6,714 nucleotides of DNA from a bacterium (GTDB lineage Bacteria; Armatimonadota; Chthonomonadetes; Chthonomonadales; Chthonomonadaceae), in NCBI GenBank assembly GCA_021805405.1, contig JAJZFK010000164.1, positions 1 through 6,714 on the forward strand, read 5' to 3'. A program made the translations under genes and the position numbers. Numbering within the stretch: position 1 is the first letter of the stretch; every line of letters begins with the position of its first letter. Shown here in pieces: positions 1-5,569 of this stretch. The notes under the pieces are model-generated. The model was not told where the DNA came from. It searched no databases and saw only the letters and a list, made by a program, of their open reading frames with translations.

Positions 1-395
1 GCCGCCATGCGATGACAGACGTTGGAGACCTGCGATTTCGACGAATGGGCTAATTGTCGTTGGCATGGAACAATCGGCCGGTAAAAATACGTCTGTAACA
101 TGCTAATGAGTTGTCCGATAGACAGGCGGTAACAGCAGACGCAATGGCGAAATTGAGCTAATGCGAGGAAGGTTTTGCAAACGGCACGTCAACTAGCTAA
201 TGGTGTCTCTAAGAATGAACGAAAACGATAATTGCAGATGGTATTTATACACTGAGACGACTGCTTCGACCTTTCGCACACGTTTGCTGTGCCACTAAAT
301 CGGGATTTTGTGATAGCGTAATACTCTTTTATGATGATGTTGAGCATCGCAAAAATACTTGAGCAAAAAATAACTTGAAATAGGTAAAAAAGTTG
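1..395. other. Intergenic/upstream region without a supported gene
   Basis: I see no convincing gene in this stretch. Short open stretches run in from the left edge: one frame closes at a TAA near 51 and another near 115. They could be the tail of an upstream gene, but too little is visible to judge. The stretch contains four same-strand GCTAAT motifs (49-54, 102-107, 157-162, 196-201) and an imperfect inverted repeat (306-314 with 346-354, TTTTGTGAT/ATCGCAAAA, one G-T mismatch, long loop). It becomes A-rich just before the promoter at 396, with A6 tracts at about 365 and 386 that could act as an UP element. Confidence 0.5.
49..201 (+). repeat. Four dispersed GCTAAT motifs upstream of the promoter
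   Basis: GCTAAT occurs at 49, 102, 157 and 196 on the + strand. The last three copies are GCTAATG. Start-to-start spacings are 53, 55 and 39 bp. A given 6-mer is expected far less than once in 200 bp, so this may be a set of regulator half-sites. The copies lie about 200 to 350 bp upstream of the -35 box, and no palindromic structure is evident. It could be chance; the same 6-mer appears singly elsewhere in the window. Confidence 0.25.
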
Positions 396-424
396 TTGAC
401 AATGTTGTGTTACCATGATAAGAT
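396..424 (+). promoter_or_regulatory. Sigma70-type promoter for the secreted Cys-rich protein gene
   Basis: A perfect -35 hexamer TTGACA (396-401) is followed by a 17-bp spacer (402-418) and a -10 hexamer TAAGAT (419-424, four of six matches to TATAAT, including the key A2 and T6). A6 tracts near 365 and 386 upstream could serve as an UP element. Transcription should start about 7 nt past the -10, around 431, inside the heptamer repeat that begins at 425. The next start codon is at 550, giving a leader of about 120 nt. This is the strongest promoter visible in the window. Confidence 0.8.
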
Positions 425-490
425 GTGGTTGGTGGTTGGTGGTTGGTGGTTGGTGGTTGGTGGTTGGTGGTTGGTGGTTGGTGGTTGGTG
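425..490 (+). repeat. Heptanucleotide tandem repeat (GTGGTTG), 9.4 copies
   Basis: The unit GTGGTTG is repeated nine times perfectly from 425 to 487, with a three-base partial copy to 490. The array begins at the first base after the -10 hexamer, so it covers the initially transcribed region and the first 60 or so bases of the 5' leader. A 7-bp unit in a perfect array is prone to slipped-strand copy-number change. Each unit carries two GG pairs, so the array could fold into two-tier G-quadruplexes in the non-template strand or RNA. The array happens to be open in the frame of the downstream gene (Trp-Trp-Leu-Val-Val-Gly repeats), but is probably not translated. Confidence 0.95.
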
Positions 491-537
491 TAATTCTAAT
501 TTTCAACCGCGCGCACTGTAACAACGATCATAACTCA

Positions 538-542
538 AGGAG
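538..542 (+). promoter_or_regulatory. Ribosome binding site deciding the start at 550
   Basis: AGGAG at 538-542, within CAAGGAGA, lies 7 nt before the ATG at 550. This supports 550 over the in-frame upstream ATG at 415, which lacks such a site and lies upstream of the predicted transcription start. Confidence 0.8.
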
Positions 543-549
543 ACAAACC

Positions 550-1035
550 ATGATCAAACAACCAGCTCTAAAAGTCGTTCGTACAACCATGTTCCTTCTC
601 AGTTTTTGTCCTGCTATTGCAATTGCATCTGAGCCGCCATTGCCATCACCGCCGCCAACAACTACCACATATTATGCGACTTGCTCGCCCGTAAGCCGGT
701 ATACCTGCAAAAACATCCTGTGCGCCATTGACATGACGGTGTCCGGATATTTCAACGGGCAGGGTAAAGCGCAGATAGCTGTTCCAGGTACCAAATTGAG
801 TTTCAACATCTCTGGCGCGGCCGGCGGAAGCTTTTCCTTTCCTTTAAGCTCCGAGTTCGTTCAGTATGCAAGTGCAAAAGGTGCAATCTGCATGGGCACA
901 GACGTGTCGGTGCAGCAATGCGTTAGTAAGGCGCTCGTCTGCGGGCAGTATAGTTATTATCTTGGCCCCAACTGCACTATGTCATGGCCCGGCGTGGGCC
1001 CAGTTGTTTTCCCGGGTTATTTGTCCTCGTGCTAA
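550..1035 (+). CDS. Small secreted cysteine-rich protein of unknown family
   Basis: This encodes a 161-residue protein that I do not recognise. It has a type I signal peptide: basic N-region (K3, K8, R11), hydrophobic core at about 14-26, and likely cleavage after AIA at 26. A short Pro/Thr-rich linker (about 29-40) follows, then a compact domain rich in Gly, Ser and aromatics. The mature part holds eight cysteines (45, 53, 58, 114, 124, 131, 142, 161), enough for four disulfides; the last is the C-terminal residue. No catalytic motif or membrane anchor is visible, so it should be released to the periplasm or beyond. The start at 550 is chosen from the ribosome binding site and the signal peptide. 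It has its own strong promoter and is followed by a hairpin, so it probably forms a separate transcript. Function is unknown; a secreted structural, binding or toxin-like role is possible, but nothing discriminates among them. Confidence 0.85.
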   Translation: MIKQPALKVVRTTMFLLSFCPAIAIASEPPLPSPPPTTTTYYATCSPVSRYTCKNILCAIDMTVSGYFNGQGKAQIAVPGTKLSFNISGAAGGSFSFPLSSEFVQYASAKGAICMGTDVSVQQCVSKALVCGQYSYYLGPNCTMSWPGVGPVVFPGYLSSC

Positions 1036-1066
1036 TTAGGTGGTGAGTCTGGGTAATAAACACGCT

Positions 1067-1102
1067 GGCAGGCAGCAGTTCGCTATCTATCTGCTGCCTG
1101 TC
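1067..1102 (+). terminator. Hairpin downstream of the secreted protein gene, possible terminator
   Basis: A 12-bp stem (1067-1078 with 1091-1102, one G-U pair, core CAGGCAGCAG/CTGCTGCCTG) closes a 12-nt loop, 31 nt after the stop codon at 1035. No run of Ts follows (the next bases are CTTGAG), so it is not a canonical intrinsic terminator. It may end or stabilise the mRNA 3' end. The position between two transcription units favours a terminator role. Confidence 0.45.
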
Positions 1103-1140
1103 CTTGAGCTCAGTGACAGTTGAGGTTGTCGGAGTGTTAG

Positions 1141-1281
1141 ATGCTAAGTACCTTTGTCATGATTTCGAAATTACCGGCCCTGTTTTCCGGTTCAATTTGG
1201 ATGGCGATTGTTGGTTTCCTTCCGGGTAGGTTAAGTGGATGTGGCGTCCCAGTGCCATGGCGCATCCTTGCGCGGACGTGA
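1141..1281 (+). CDS. Possible 46-residue small hydrophobic protein
   Basis: A short frame of 46 codons starts with ATG at 1141, preceded by GGAG at 1131-1134 with 6 nt spacing, and ends at TGA 1279-1281. The N-terminal two thirds are hydrophobic (for example LFSGSIWMAIVGFLPG), as expected of a single membrane segment or a signal-like leader, and the tail is short with two Pro-rich turns. It lies 38 nt before the start of the large exported protein gene and would be its first partner if transcribed together. No family is recognised. The support is one ribosome binding site plus hydrophobicity, so it may be a chance ORF or a leader peptide. Confidence 0.3.
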   Translation: MLSTFVMISKLPALFSGSIWMAIVGFLPGRLSGCGVPVPWRILART

Positions 1282-1319
1282 AAACAATTGCACTTACAAA
1301 TACGTTACGAGGTGCTCGA

Positions 1320-2456
1320 ATGTTGTCAATTCCTCGCATGCAAATGATTGTCCGTTTAACATGTTTTTTTGCGTTAGAGGTCGCGGTATCCGGTGCATTT
1401 GCGGCCCAAACTCCATTTGCCCCCTCGGCGCAGGTGCTGTTGAACTCCTGGCAGGCATGGACGCAAAATGTTGGAGCGAAGTTACATTCGTATCAACTCG
1501 ATGCAAGTTCCAGTTGTATCGAGACACACTATGAACCTCGCTGGCAGGCATTTGTAGATGGCAAACAGTATCGTTGGTCCTATCAAAACCCTATAGTGAA
1601 TCCCCAAGCTGCGACGGAGACGAGTGGTGTCTTAGCCGTAAACCAGTCGGGGTGGTCGTGTTTAACGTACCAAACTGGCGCGAAGCCACCGGACAAGAGC
1701 TACATGGGCACACAATACACCCATTCATTCACGAAGCTTAATAGTGGACTTCATTGGTTCTATGCACAGATGGTGCCATTCAACCTGGCCGAATTCGCTC
1801 GGTATCCGCAAATACTATGGTCACACTTCCCGCTTGAGAAACAGTTACCGCTCATATCATACTATGAACGAGAATTGGGTCACCTTTCTGTAAGTGTGGT
1901 GAAACCTCATGGCGTCTCTAAGAGCGTTACGTATCGACTCACAATGCCTAAACGCTTTATTCCCTCTGATCTTGCATTGCCCAGCATAGTGGATTTTAAG
2001 GTGTTGGATGGCAGTTTCATCCCGGTGCGGCTTGTTGTTTATGTTGGCACACTAAAAACTATGGGGTCGGGCCGCCTTCGACTCTATTTCCAGCGGGGCA
2101 GGATGTTCGCAGGAGTTTGGTTTCCTACCAAAATCCTGGCAGACTCAGCTTTTGTCTCTTATTACCGGTCACACCCGCACAACAGGTTCTGGTCAGAAGC
2201 ATTTAGATCCAAATTCAACCTGTTTATCACCAAAGTAAACCAGCCATTTCCTGAGTCGGACTTCACTATTAAATTTCCACCGGGCACGCACGTCTACATC
2301 AACGATGTTGGGGTAGTGATACCAATTCACGCGGCGGAGCCAGTTTGGCGGGTAGCTGTACTGAGAGCTATCCTTGCAGTGTGTGCGACCATCCTTGTTG
2401 TCATGTCGCTAGTGGCCGTGCGCAGGGCAGGTGTACGCAGTAAGCAAGGGAGTTAA
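1320..2456 (+). CDS. Exported protein with C-terminal membrane anchor, possibly LolA-like
   Basis: This encodes 378 residues. ATG 1320 is preferred over in-frame upstream starts (1239, 1257) because GAGGT (1309-1313) lies 6 nt before it and it begins directly with a signal peptide. The h-region is at about 10-25, with cleavage likely after AFA at 28. The long middle part is a soluble, mixed alpha/beta-looking periplasmic domain rich in Tyr, Phe and Trp, with only two cysteines. Near the end (315-331) lies FTIKFPPGTHVYINDVG, which resembles the closing strand of LolA-like or lipoprotein-sorting-type proteins ('F.i.fP.Gt.V.d...g'); this comparison is from memory and weak. A transmembrane helix (about 347-367) and a basic cytoplasmic tail (RRAGVRSKQGS) follow, so the protein is anchored in the inner membrane with its bulk outside. 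A run of small ORFs follows within 3 to 6 nt of each other. Its role is unknown. Confidence 0.85.
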   Translation: MLSIPRMQMIVRLTCFFALEVAVSGAFAAQTPFAPSAQVLLNSWQAWTQNVGAKLHSYQLDASSSCIETHYEPRWQAFVDGKQYRWSYQNPIVNPQAATETSGVLAVNQSGWSCLTYQTGAKPPDKSYMGTQYTHSFTKLNSGLHWFYAQMVPFNLAEFARYPQILWSHFPLEKQLPLISYYERELGHLSVSVVKPHGVSKSVTYRLTMPKRFIPSDLALPSIVDFKVLDGSFIPVRLVVYVGTLKTMGSGRLRLYFQRGRMFAGVWFPTKILADSAFVSYYRSHPHNRFWSEAFRSKFNLFITKVNQPFPESDFTIKFPPGTHVYINDVGVVIPIHAAEPVWRVAVLRAILAVCATILVVMSLVAVRRAGVRSKQGS

Positions 2457-2459
2457 CAT

Positions 2460-2696
2460 TTGCGCAAATCTAGAGCCTTAGATGCCGTTTTCATTTGTGA
2501 GATACCTCGGCTCAGCAACACGTTTGCAGTGCAGTGGCACCACTGGGCTTGCTACGTGGACATCAATCCGGGAAACACGTCTTGCTGCTTGCCAAGCAGT
2601 AACCCGGCGATAATGCAGGTTGTGCGAGTCGTTAGCCAGCCAGTCAGATTTCCCGGCAGGCAATTCGTAACCGCTCATGAACCATTTAGTAGGTGA
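2460..2696 (+). CDS. Small hypothetical protein, 78 residues, TTG start
   Basis: This frame starts with TTG at 2460, 3 nt after the previous stop, and has an excellent ribosome binding site (AAGGGAG 2446-2452, 7 nt spacing). It ends at TGA 2694-2696, 5 nt before the next ATG. The product has no signal peptide or membrane helix. It contains four cysteines (including a CC pair), a WHHW cluster and a basic C-terminal half. No family is recognised. Tight spacing and the ribosome binding site favour a real gene. The unusual composition and two palindromes inside it (2532-2545 and 2585-2599) leave open a non-coding explanation. Confidence 0.45.
   Translation: MRKSRALDAVFICEIPRLSNTFAVQWHHWACYVDINPGNTSCCLPSSNPAIMQVVRVVSQPVRFPGRQFVTAHEPFSR
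2532..2545. repeat. Short inverted repeat CAGTGG-CA-CCACTG
   Basis: Perfect 6-bp arms separated by 2 bp, inside the small ORF at 2460-2696. It is too short to call an operator, but another palindrome lies 40 bp downstream. Confidence 0.35.
2582..2602. repeat. Palindrome/hairpin CTGCTTG-C-CAAGCAG
   Basis: Perfect 7-bp arms around a single base (2585-2599). In RNA the stem extends to about nine pairs (2582-2602) with one G-U pair and a 3-nt loop. No T-run follows, so it is not a terminator. It could be an RNA structure controlling the following genes or a regulator site; chance is possible. Confidence 0.4.
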
Positions 2697-2701
2697 AACC
2701 A

Positions 2702-2887
2702 ATGTGGTATAGACTGTCGATCCTTATAGGCATTATTCTTGCCGTTTGTGGTCTGCTCACGGAAGCTTCACGAGCGCCCTTAACCAGAATTCCGTCGCAT
2801 CTATGCGAGGTTTGCACGATGCCTCGGGCTGCCCACCGGCCCGGGACATTGGTTGAATTCCCGGTTGAGAATGGGGTGCGGCCATGA
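2702..2887 (+). CDS. Small exported CxxC protein, 61 residues, probably truncated by a frameshift
   Basis: ATG 2702 is preceded by AGGTGA (2691-2696) at 5 nt spacing. The product opens with a signal peptide or membrane anchor (WYRLSILIGIILAVCGLL, residues 2-19), followed by a soluble part with a CxxC pair (LCEVC, Cys35 and Cys38). It stops at TGA 2885-2887, shortly after a GGGG run (2873-2876). Reading one G fewer there would carry the frame on to 3044 without a stop and give a 113-residue protein with a second CxxC (CAAC). This suggests the short form is a broken, error-containing or programmed-frameshift version of a longer gene. The paired CxxC motifs could bind a metal or form disulfides. 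No family is recognised. Confidence 0.5.
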   Translation: MWYRLSILIGIILAVCGLLTEASRAPLTRIPSHLCEVCTMPRAAHRPGTLVEFPVENGVRP

Positions 2888-3044
2888 CATGCCGTTCCTC
2901 GATAACGCAAATAGCTCAGGGAATGCTGGTCTGGGTTGGGTGATTCCTGCCGCGCGTTGGACGAGGCTCCCAATCGCAAGATTTACCTTCAACCCAGGTG
3001 CCCATTGGTGTGCGGCATGCCAGAACGAAATCCGTACCCGTTAA
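2871..3044 (+). pseudogene. Displaced 3' part of the exported CxxC gene (out of frame)
   Basis: This frame overlaps the end of the preceding ORF and reads GCGHDMPFLDN near its start and AHWCAACQNEIRTR at its end (TAA 3042-3044). It has no good ribosome binding site of its own and no natural start. It joins smoothly to the preceding frame if one base of GGGG (2873-2876) is removed, giving ...VENGCGHDMPF... and a second CxxC. I treat it as the separated C-terminal half of one gene. A sequencing error, a true mutation or ribosomal frameshifting could each explain it, and an independent small gene starting at ATG 2871 is less likely. Confidence 0.4.
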
Positions 3045-3168
3045 CGTTCATTTGGTGCTACCCAATCTTTTGCAGGATATCACATTTAATTAGGCTACTG
3101 GCGGAAATACAAAACGCGGTGACGCGGGCAATGGTGTATCTCGTCCACCATGCCATCAGGGAGTTCTC

Positions 3169-3273
3169 GTGCTTTTCGCAATAGCGTTGGGTGCACGTTC
3201 TGGCGCGGCTGTAGTAGCGTTCACGAATGCTGCACTTCTAACGACATCTACCAGTGGTACTGGAGGAATATAA
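3169..3273 (+). CDS. Possible 34-residue membrane peptide upstream of the DUF1573-like gene
   Basis: GTG 3169 follows AGGGAG (3158-3163) at 5 nt spacing, and the frame ends at TAA 3271-3273, 5 nt before the next start. The peptide is almost wholly hydrophobic or small (FAIALGARSGAAVVAF, then a Thr/Ser/Gly tail), so it would be a single-pass membrane or exported peptide. Its last codons contain the GGAGGA ribosome binding site of the following gene, which suggests coupled translation. The 124 nt before it (3045-3168) hold no supported gene. No family is recognised; it could be a leader peptide or a chance ORF. Confidence 0.35.
   Translation: MLFAIALGARSGAAVVAFTNAALLTTSTSGTGGI
3262..3267 (+). 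promoter_or_regulatory. Ribosome binding site deciding the start at 3279
   Basis: GGAGGA lies 11 nt before ATG 3279, slightly long but strong. It supports 3279 over the in-frame start at 3150, whose extra 43 residues are Cys- and Trp-rich and would bury the membrane anchor. Confidence 0.65.
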
Positions 3274-3278
3274 TCGCG

Positions 3279-4292
3279 ATGAAAATGCGCATACTTCGAG
3301 TTCTTGCTGTGGTAGTAGTTTGGGGCGGTGCAGGGGTTATCTGGATGCATAGGCGTGCTCCTCCAGCAAACCCTGCGGTAACGCTTGGCCTCACTTTTGT
3401 AAATCAATCGTCAGCAGTACCCTCTGTGTTGCCGGGCCAATACAGCGGTGTCGTTACTCTGGAGAATAAGTCGGCGAAACCGGTAACAAATGTACGGCTT
3501 ACAACCAGCTGCTTTTGCACGCACATTGATGGACTGAAAGACCTTGGAGCTCTGCAACCAGGCGCTTCGCGGCAGATTAGTTACCACCTTGATTGCATTA
3601 AGGCCGGTATCATGACGGAAAGCATTAACGCCTCAGATGGAGCATCCTTGTTTCCGGTAACAGAGGTTCCTGTTACAGTTCATGTTCTCAACCCGATTGA
3701 GGCGGGCGGTGATACGCTCAACTTTCCCGTGCTTCACCGCACGATCTATGGTACCTCCACCGAGGCCATTCAGTTCAGTGCACCCGTTGCGCCAGGCGTA
3801 ACTGGCATTGCTCTGAAGACGGATATACCCTGGCTTCATGTTACTCAAACGGCAGTGAGTAGTGGAATTTTTCACGCAATGCTTTACGCCGACGGCGATT
3901 CACCGGAAGGTACCTCCCAGTCAATTGCACGCATGGTTCTAAATTACAACGGCCACACCTCTAAGGGTGAGATGCCGTGCACGTGCACAGTACAGTCCGC
4001 GGTCGCTGTGAAACCCCACAACCTTTTCTTCGGTGTAATGCGCTTAGGGCAGGGTAGCGCAGAATTGCCAGTTGCTGTGAGCGGCAACTTTAGCCGGTTC
4101 AAGGATATCACCGTGCACTCTAGCGTAGCCGGCCTCGATTGCCATGTGACTGGTGCCAACGGCGACACGCTCACCGTCGTCGCTAAATTAGTCCCGCGAA
4201 ATATGGGTAATATTACCGGCAATATCACCATCTTGCAAGGTGCGAGCCCGGTGGCGCGCGTACCAGTATCTGCGTTTGTAACAGGCAAATGA
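3279..4292 (+). CDS. Membrane-anchored DUF1573-like protein
   Basis: This encodes 337 residues. A single N-terminal membrane helix (about 5-23, followed by HRR) places the rest in the periplasm. Residues 43-137 carry the DUF1573 pattern: N-x-S-x-x-P-V-x-N-V-R-L-x-x-S-C-F-C-T (63-81), then LQPG (92-95) and a hydrophobic Ig-like strand pattern. The usual SCGCT appears as SCFCT. A middle part (about 140-240) ends in a CTC pair (234, 236). The third part (245-335) begins VKPHNLFFGVMRLGQG, like the opening strand of another DUF1573/Ig-like domain, so two or three Ig-like domains in tandem are likely. DUF1573 proteins have no defined biochemical role. The stop overlaps the next start (ATGA, 4289-4292), indicating translational coupling to the ligase-like gene, so this may be an exported partner of that membrane enzyme. 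Confidence 0.8.
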   Translation: MKMRILRVLAVVVVWGGAGVIWMHRRAPPANPAVTLGLTFVNQSSAVPSVLPGQYSGVVTLENKSAKPVTNVRLTTSCFCTHIDGLKDLGALQPGASRQISYHLDCIKAGIMTESINASDGASLFPVTEVPVTVHVLNPIEAGGDTLNFPVLHRTIYGTSTEAIQFSAPVAPGVTGIALKTDIPWLHVTQTAVSSGIFHAMLYADGDSPEGTSQSIARMVLNYNGHTSKGEMPCTCTVQSAVAVKPHNLFFGVMRLGQGSAELPVAVSGNFSRFKDITVHSSVAGLDCHVTGANGDTLTVVAKLVPRNMGNITGNITILQGASPVARVPVSAFVTGK

Positions 4293-5569
4293 GCAAGAGT
4301 GCTAACTCGGGCCTAGAGCAGGTTACTGACCTGGTAGCAGAAATCCTTATGGTGGGTTTGATACTGCCCTGCCTACTTTGGCCGTACCTGTTGTTCCGTC
4401 CCGATGGCGGCCACTTACCGCTGGCTATTATTCTTAAAGCGACCGTAAATCGGCCAATTACTGCAGTTATCGGTTTGCCGGTGGGTGTGTTAGCTGTAGC
4501 GGTCGCCTTTCGCCTCAAGGGATTTCGTGGAGGCCTCATCGCACTGATTGGCCTTCTGTTTACCATTGGTACAATGGTGCAGTACCAATTTGATAGTGCC
4601 ATGATACTGCCCTGGTTAGCGTTTCTGTTATGTCTCGTGGTCACAGGCGAGGCGCGTGTGACAATTACAGCTTTCGCTTATGTAATGCTTGTAGTAAATG
4701 TTGTCACAGGTGCAGTTGCCTATGCTATGCACTACCATCAGTTTCCGGCGAAGGTAGTTGGCCTAAGGGCCTCTGATCTCTCCGGGTCACCGCTGCTCTT
4801 TAGCCCGCTTTGTCTCCTTACGATCTGCGGCAGTGCCGCGCTTATCTTGAGCACTTCTAAGCTGCGAATGCGAGTAGCTGCACTTACAGTTGCTCTAATG
4901 GCCGTCGTCATGCAGGTGCTTACATTTACTCGCGCTGGGTGGATCGCAACCGTGGTGGCACTGGCCGCCGGAATGGGCAACAGACGCAAACCCAGCAGAG
5001 TTTGGCTGTTGATTGCGGTGCTTATCGTCATTGTAGGAGCGTTTATGGTGCGGGCAGATGGACGTATTTCAAGAATTGTGCATGAGAGGTCCATCACAGG
5101 ACGCATCTATATTTGGGCACTCGCGGGTAAAGCGATTCTACGGCACCCCGTAATGGGCCTGAGCAGTGAGGAAGCTAAACAGCTTCAGCGGGATACCAAT
5201 GTTTATCTAACCTTAAAAGGGTACACGGCAATTCCAGGATCAGCAAAGAGTGCCTACCTGGATTTTGCGATTGCCTATGGCGTCCCATTCCTGATGCTAA
5301 TTATCGTACTGTGCGCGGTACTAGCCCAGCTAATTTACAGCGCTCTCGCAAGACCGTCTCTGCCGCCTGGTCACCAGGTGATCAGTTGGTGGGCGATATT
5401 CTCCCTTTTCGGTCTCGCTGCTGAGGGCCTTGTTGAAGACACATTGTTCTTTCATGGAAACACTCTTCCGGTTACCACGGTTTTGCTTAGCCTGCTGGGG
5501 CTTGCTGCAGGAATCTCGATCACGCCATATTACCATACTACTAAGGCAGAATTAATTCCCGATGACTAA
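4289..5569 (+). CDS. O-antigen ligase/polymerase-like membrane protein (Wzy_C/WaaL family)
   Basis: This encodes 426 residues with about 12 hydrophobic segments (16-36, 59-74, 81-98, 105-118, 126-147, 169-189, 196-213, 217-229, 238-254, 326-353 probably two, 364-381, 392-411). Family marks are LTFTRAGW (211-218), equivalent to the 'T.SR.gw' segment, and the large outer loop with RSITGRIYIWALAGKAILRHP (267-287), equivalent to 'R...W..a......P..G'. SAKSAYLDFAIAYG (318-331) matches the 'HN/HS-x-YL' segment. The catalytic His of WaaL-type ligases in that segment appears to be Lys320. The family moves glycans from undecaprenyl-linked donors in the periplasm, either ligating or polymerising them; which reaction applies here is unknown. 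The start overlaps the preceding stop. No strong ribosome binding site is visible, so coupling is likely. The stop lies in the first copy of a 20-bp duplication. Confidence 0.85.
   Translation: MSKSANSGLEQVTDLVAEILMVGLILPCLLWPYLLFRPDGGHLPLAIILKATVNRPITAVIGLPVGVLAVAVAFRLKGFRGGLIALIGLLFTIGTMVQYQFDSAMILPWLAFLLCLVVTGEARVTITAFAYVMLVVNVVTGAVAYAMHYHQFPAKVVGLRASDLSGSPLLFSPLCLLTICGSAALILSTSKLRMRVAALTVALMAVVMQVLTFTRAGWIATVVALAAGMGNRRKPSRVWLLIAVLIVIVGAFMVRADGRISRIVHERSITGRIYIWALAGKAILRHPVMGLSSEEAKQLQRDTNVYLTLKGYTAIPGSAKSAYLDFAIAYGVPFLMLIIVLCAVLAQLIYSALARPSLPPGHQVISWWAIFSLFGLAAEGLVEDTLFFHGNTLPVTTVLLSLLGLAAGISITPYYHTTKAELIPDD

Noticed and set aside
425..490. CRISPR array.
   Set aside because: The repeats are 7 bp and contiguous, with no unique spacers.
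189..524. Minus-strand ORF with Asn-His-Gln-Pro-Pro-Thr-Thr repeats.
   Set aside because: It is the reverse reading of the heptamer array and promoter. It has no ribosome binding site, and such repeats are open in all frames without being coding.
415..549. N-terminal extension of the secreted protein from ATG 415 through the repeat (Trp-Trp-Leu-Val-Val-Gly repeats).
   Set aside because: ATG 415 lies inside the promoter, upstream of the expected transcript start, and has no ribosome binding site. ATG 550 has AGGAG at 7 nt and is followed at once by a signal peptide. The frame is open only because the repeat has no stop.
1209..1237. Promoter for the 1320 gene (TTGTTG, about 17 bp, TAAGTG).
   Set aside because: Both hexamers match poorly and similar partial matches occur by chance in this gap, so no promoter is called.
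1239..1319. Longer start for the large exported protein at 1239 or 1257.
   Set aside because: The extension has no ribosome binding site and would put 27 polar residues before the signal peptide. GAGGT at 1309 fits ATG 1320.
2936..3184. 82-codon + strand ORF overlapping the CxxC region and the 34-codon ORF.
   Set aside because: No ribosome binding site is seen at its start, and it overlaps frames that look more coding. Composition alone does not support it.
3150..3278. Longer start for the DUF1573-like protein at 3150.
   Set aside because: The extra 43 residues are Cys/Trp-rich, precede the membrane anchor, and overlap a better small ORF. GGAGGA at 3262 points to 3279.
3977..3988. 12-bp perfect palindrome GTGCACGTGCAC.
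   Set aside because: It lies inside the DUF1573-like coding region, encoding part of the CTC segment, and has no partner site. It is most likely chance.
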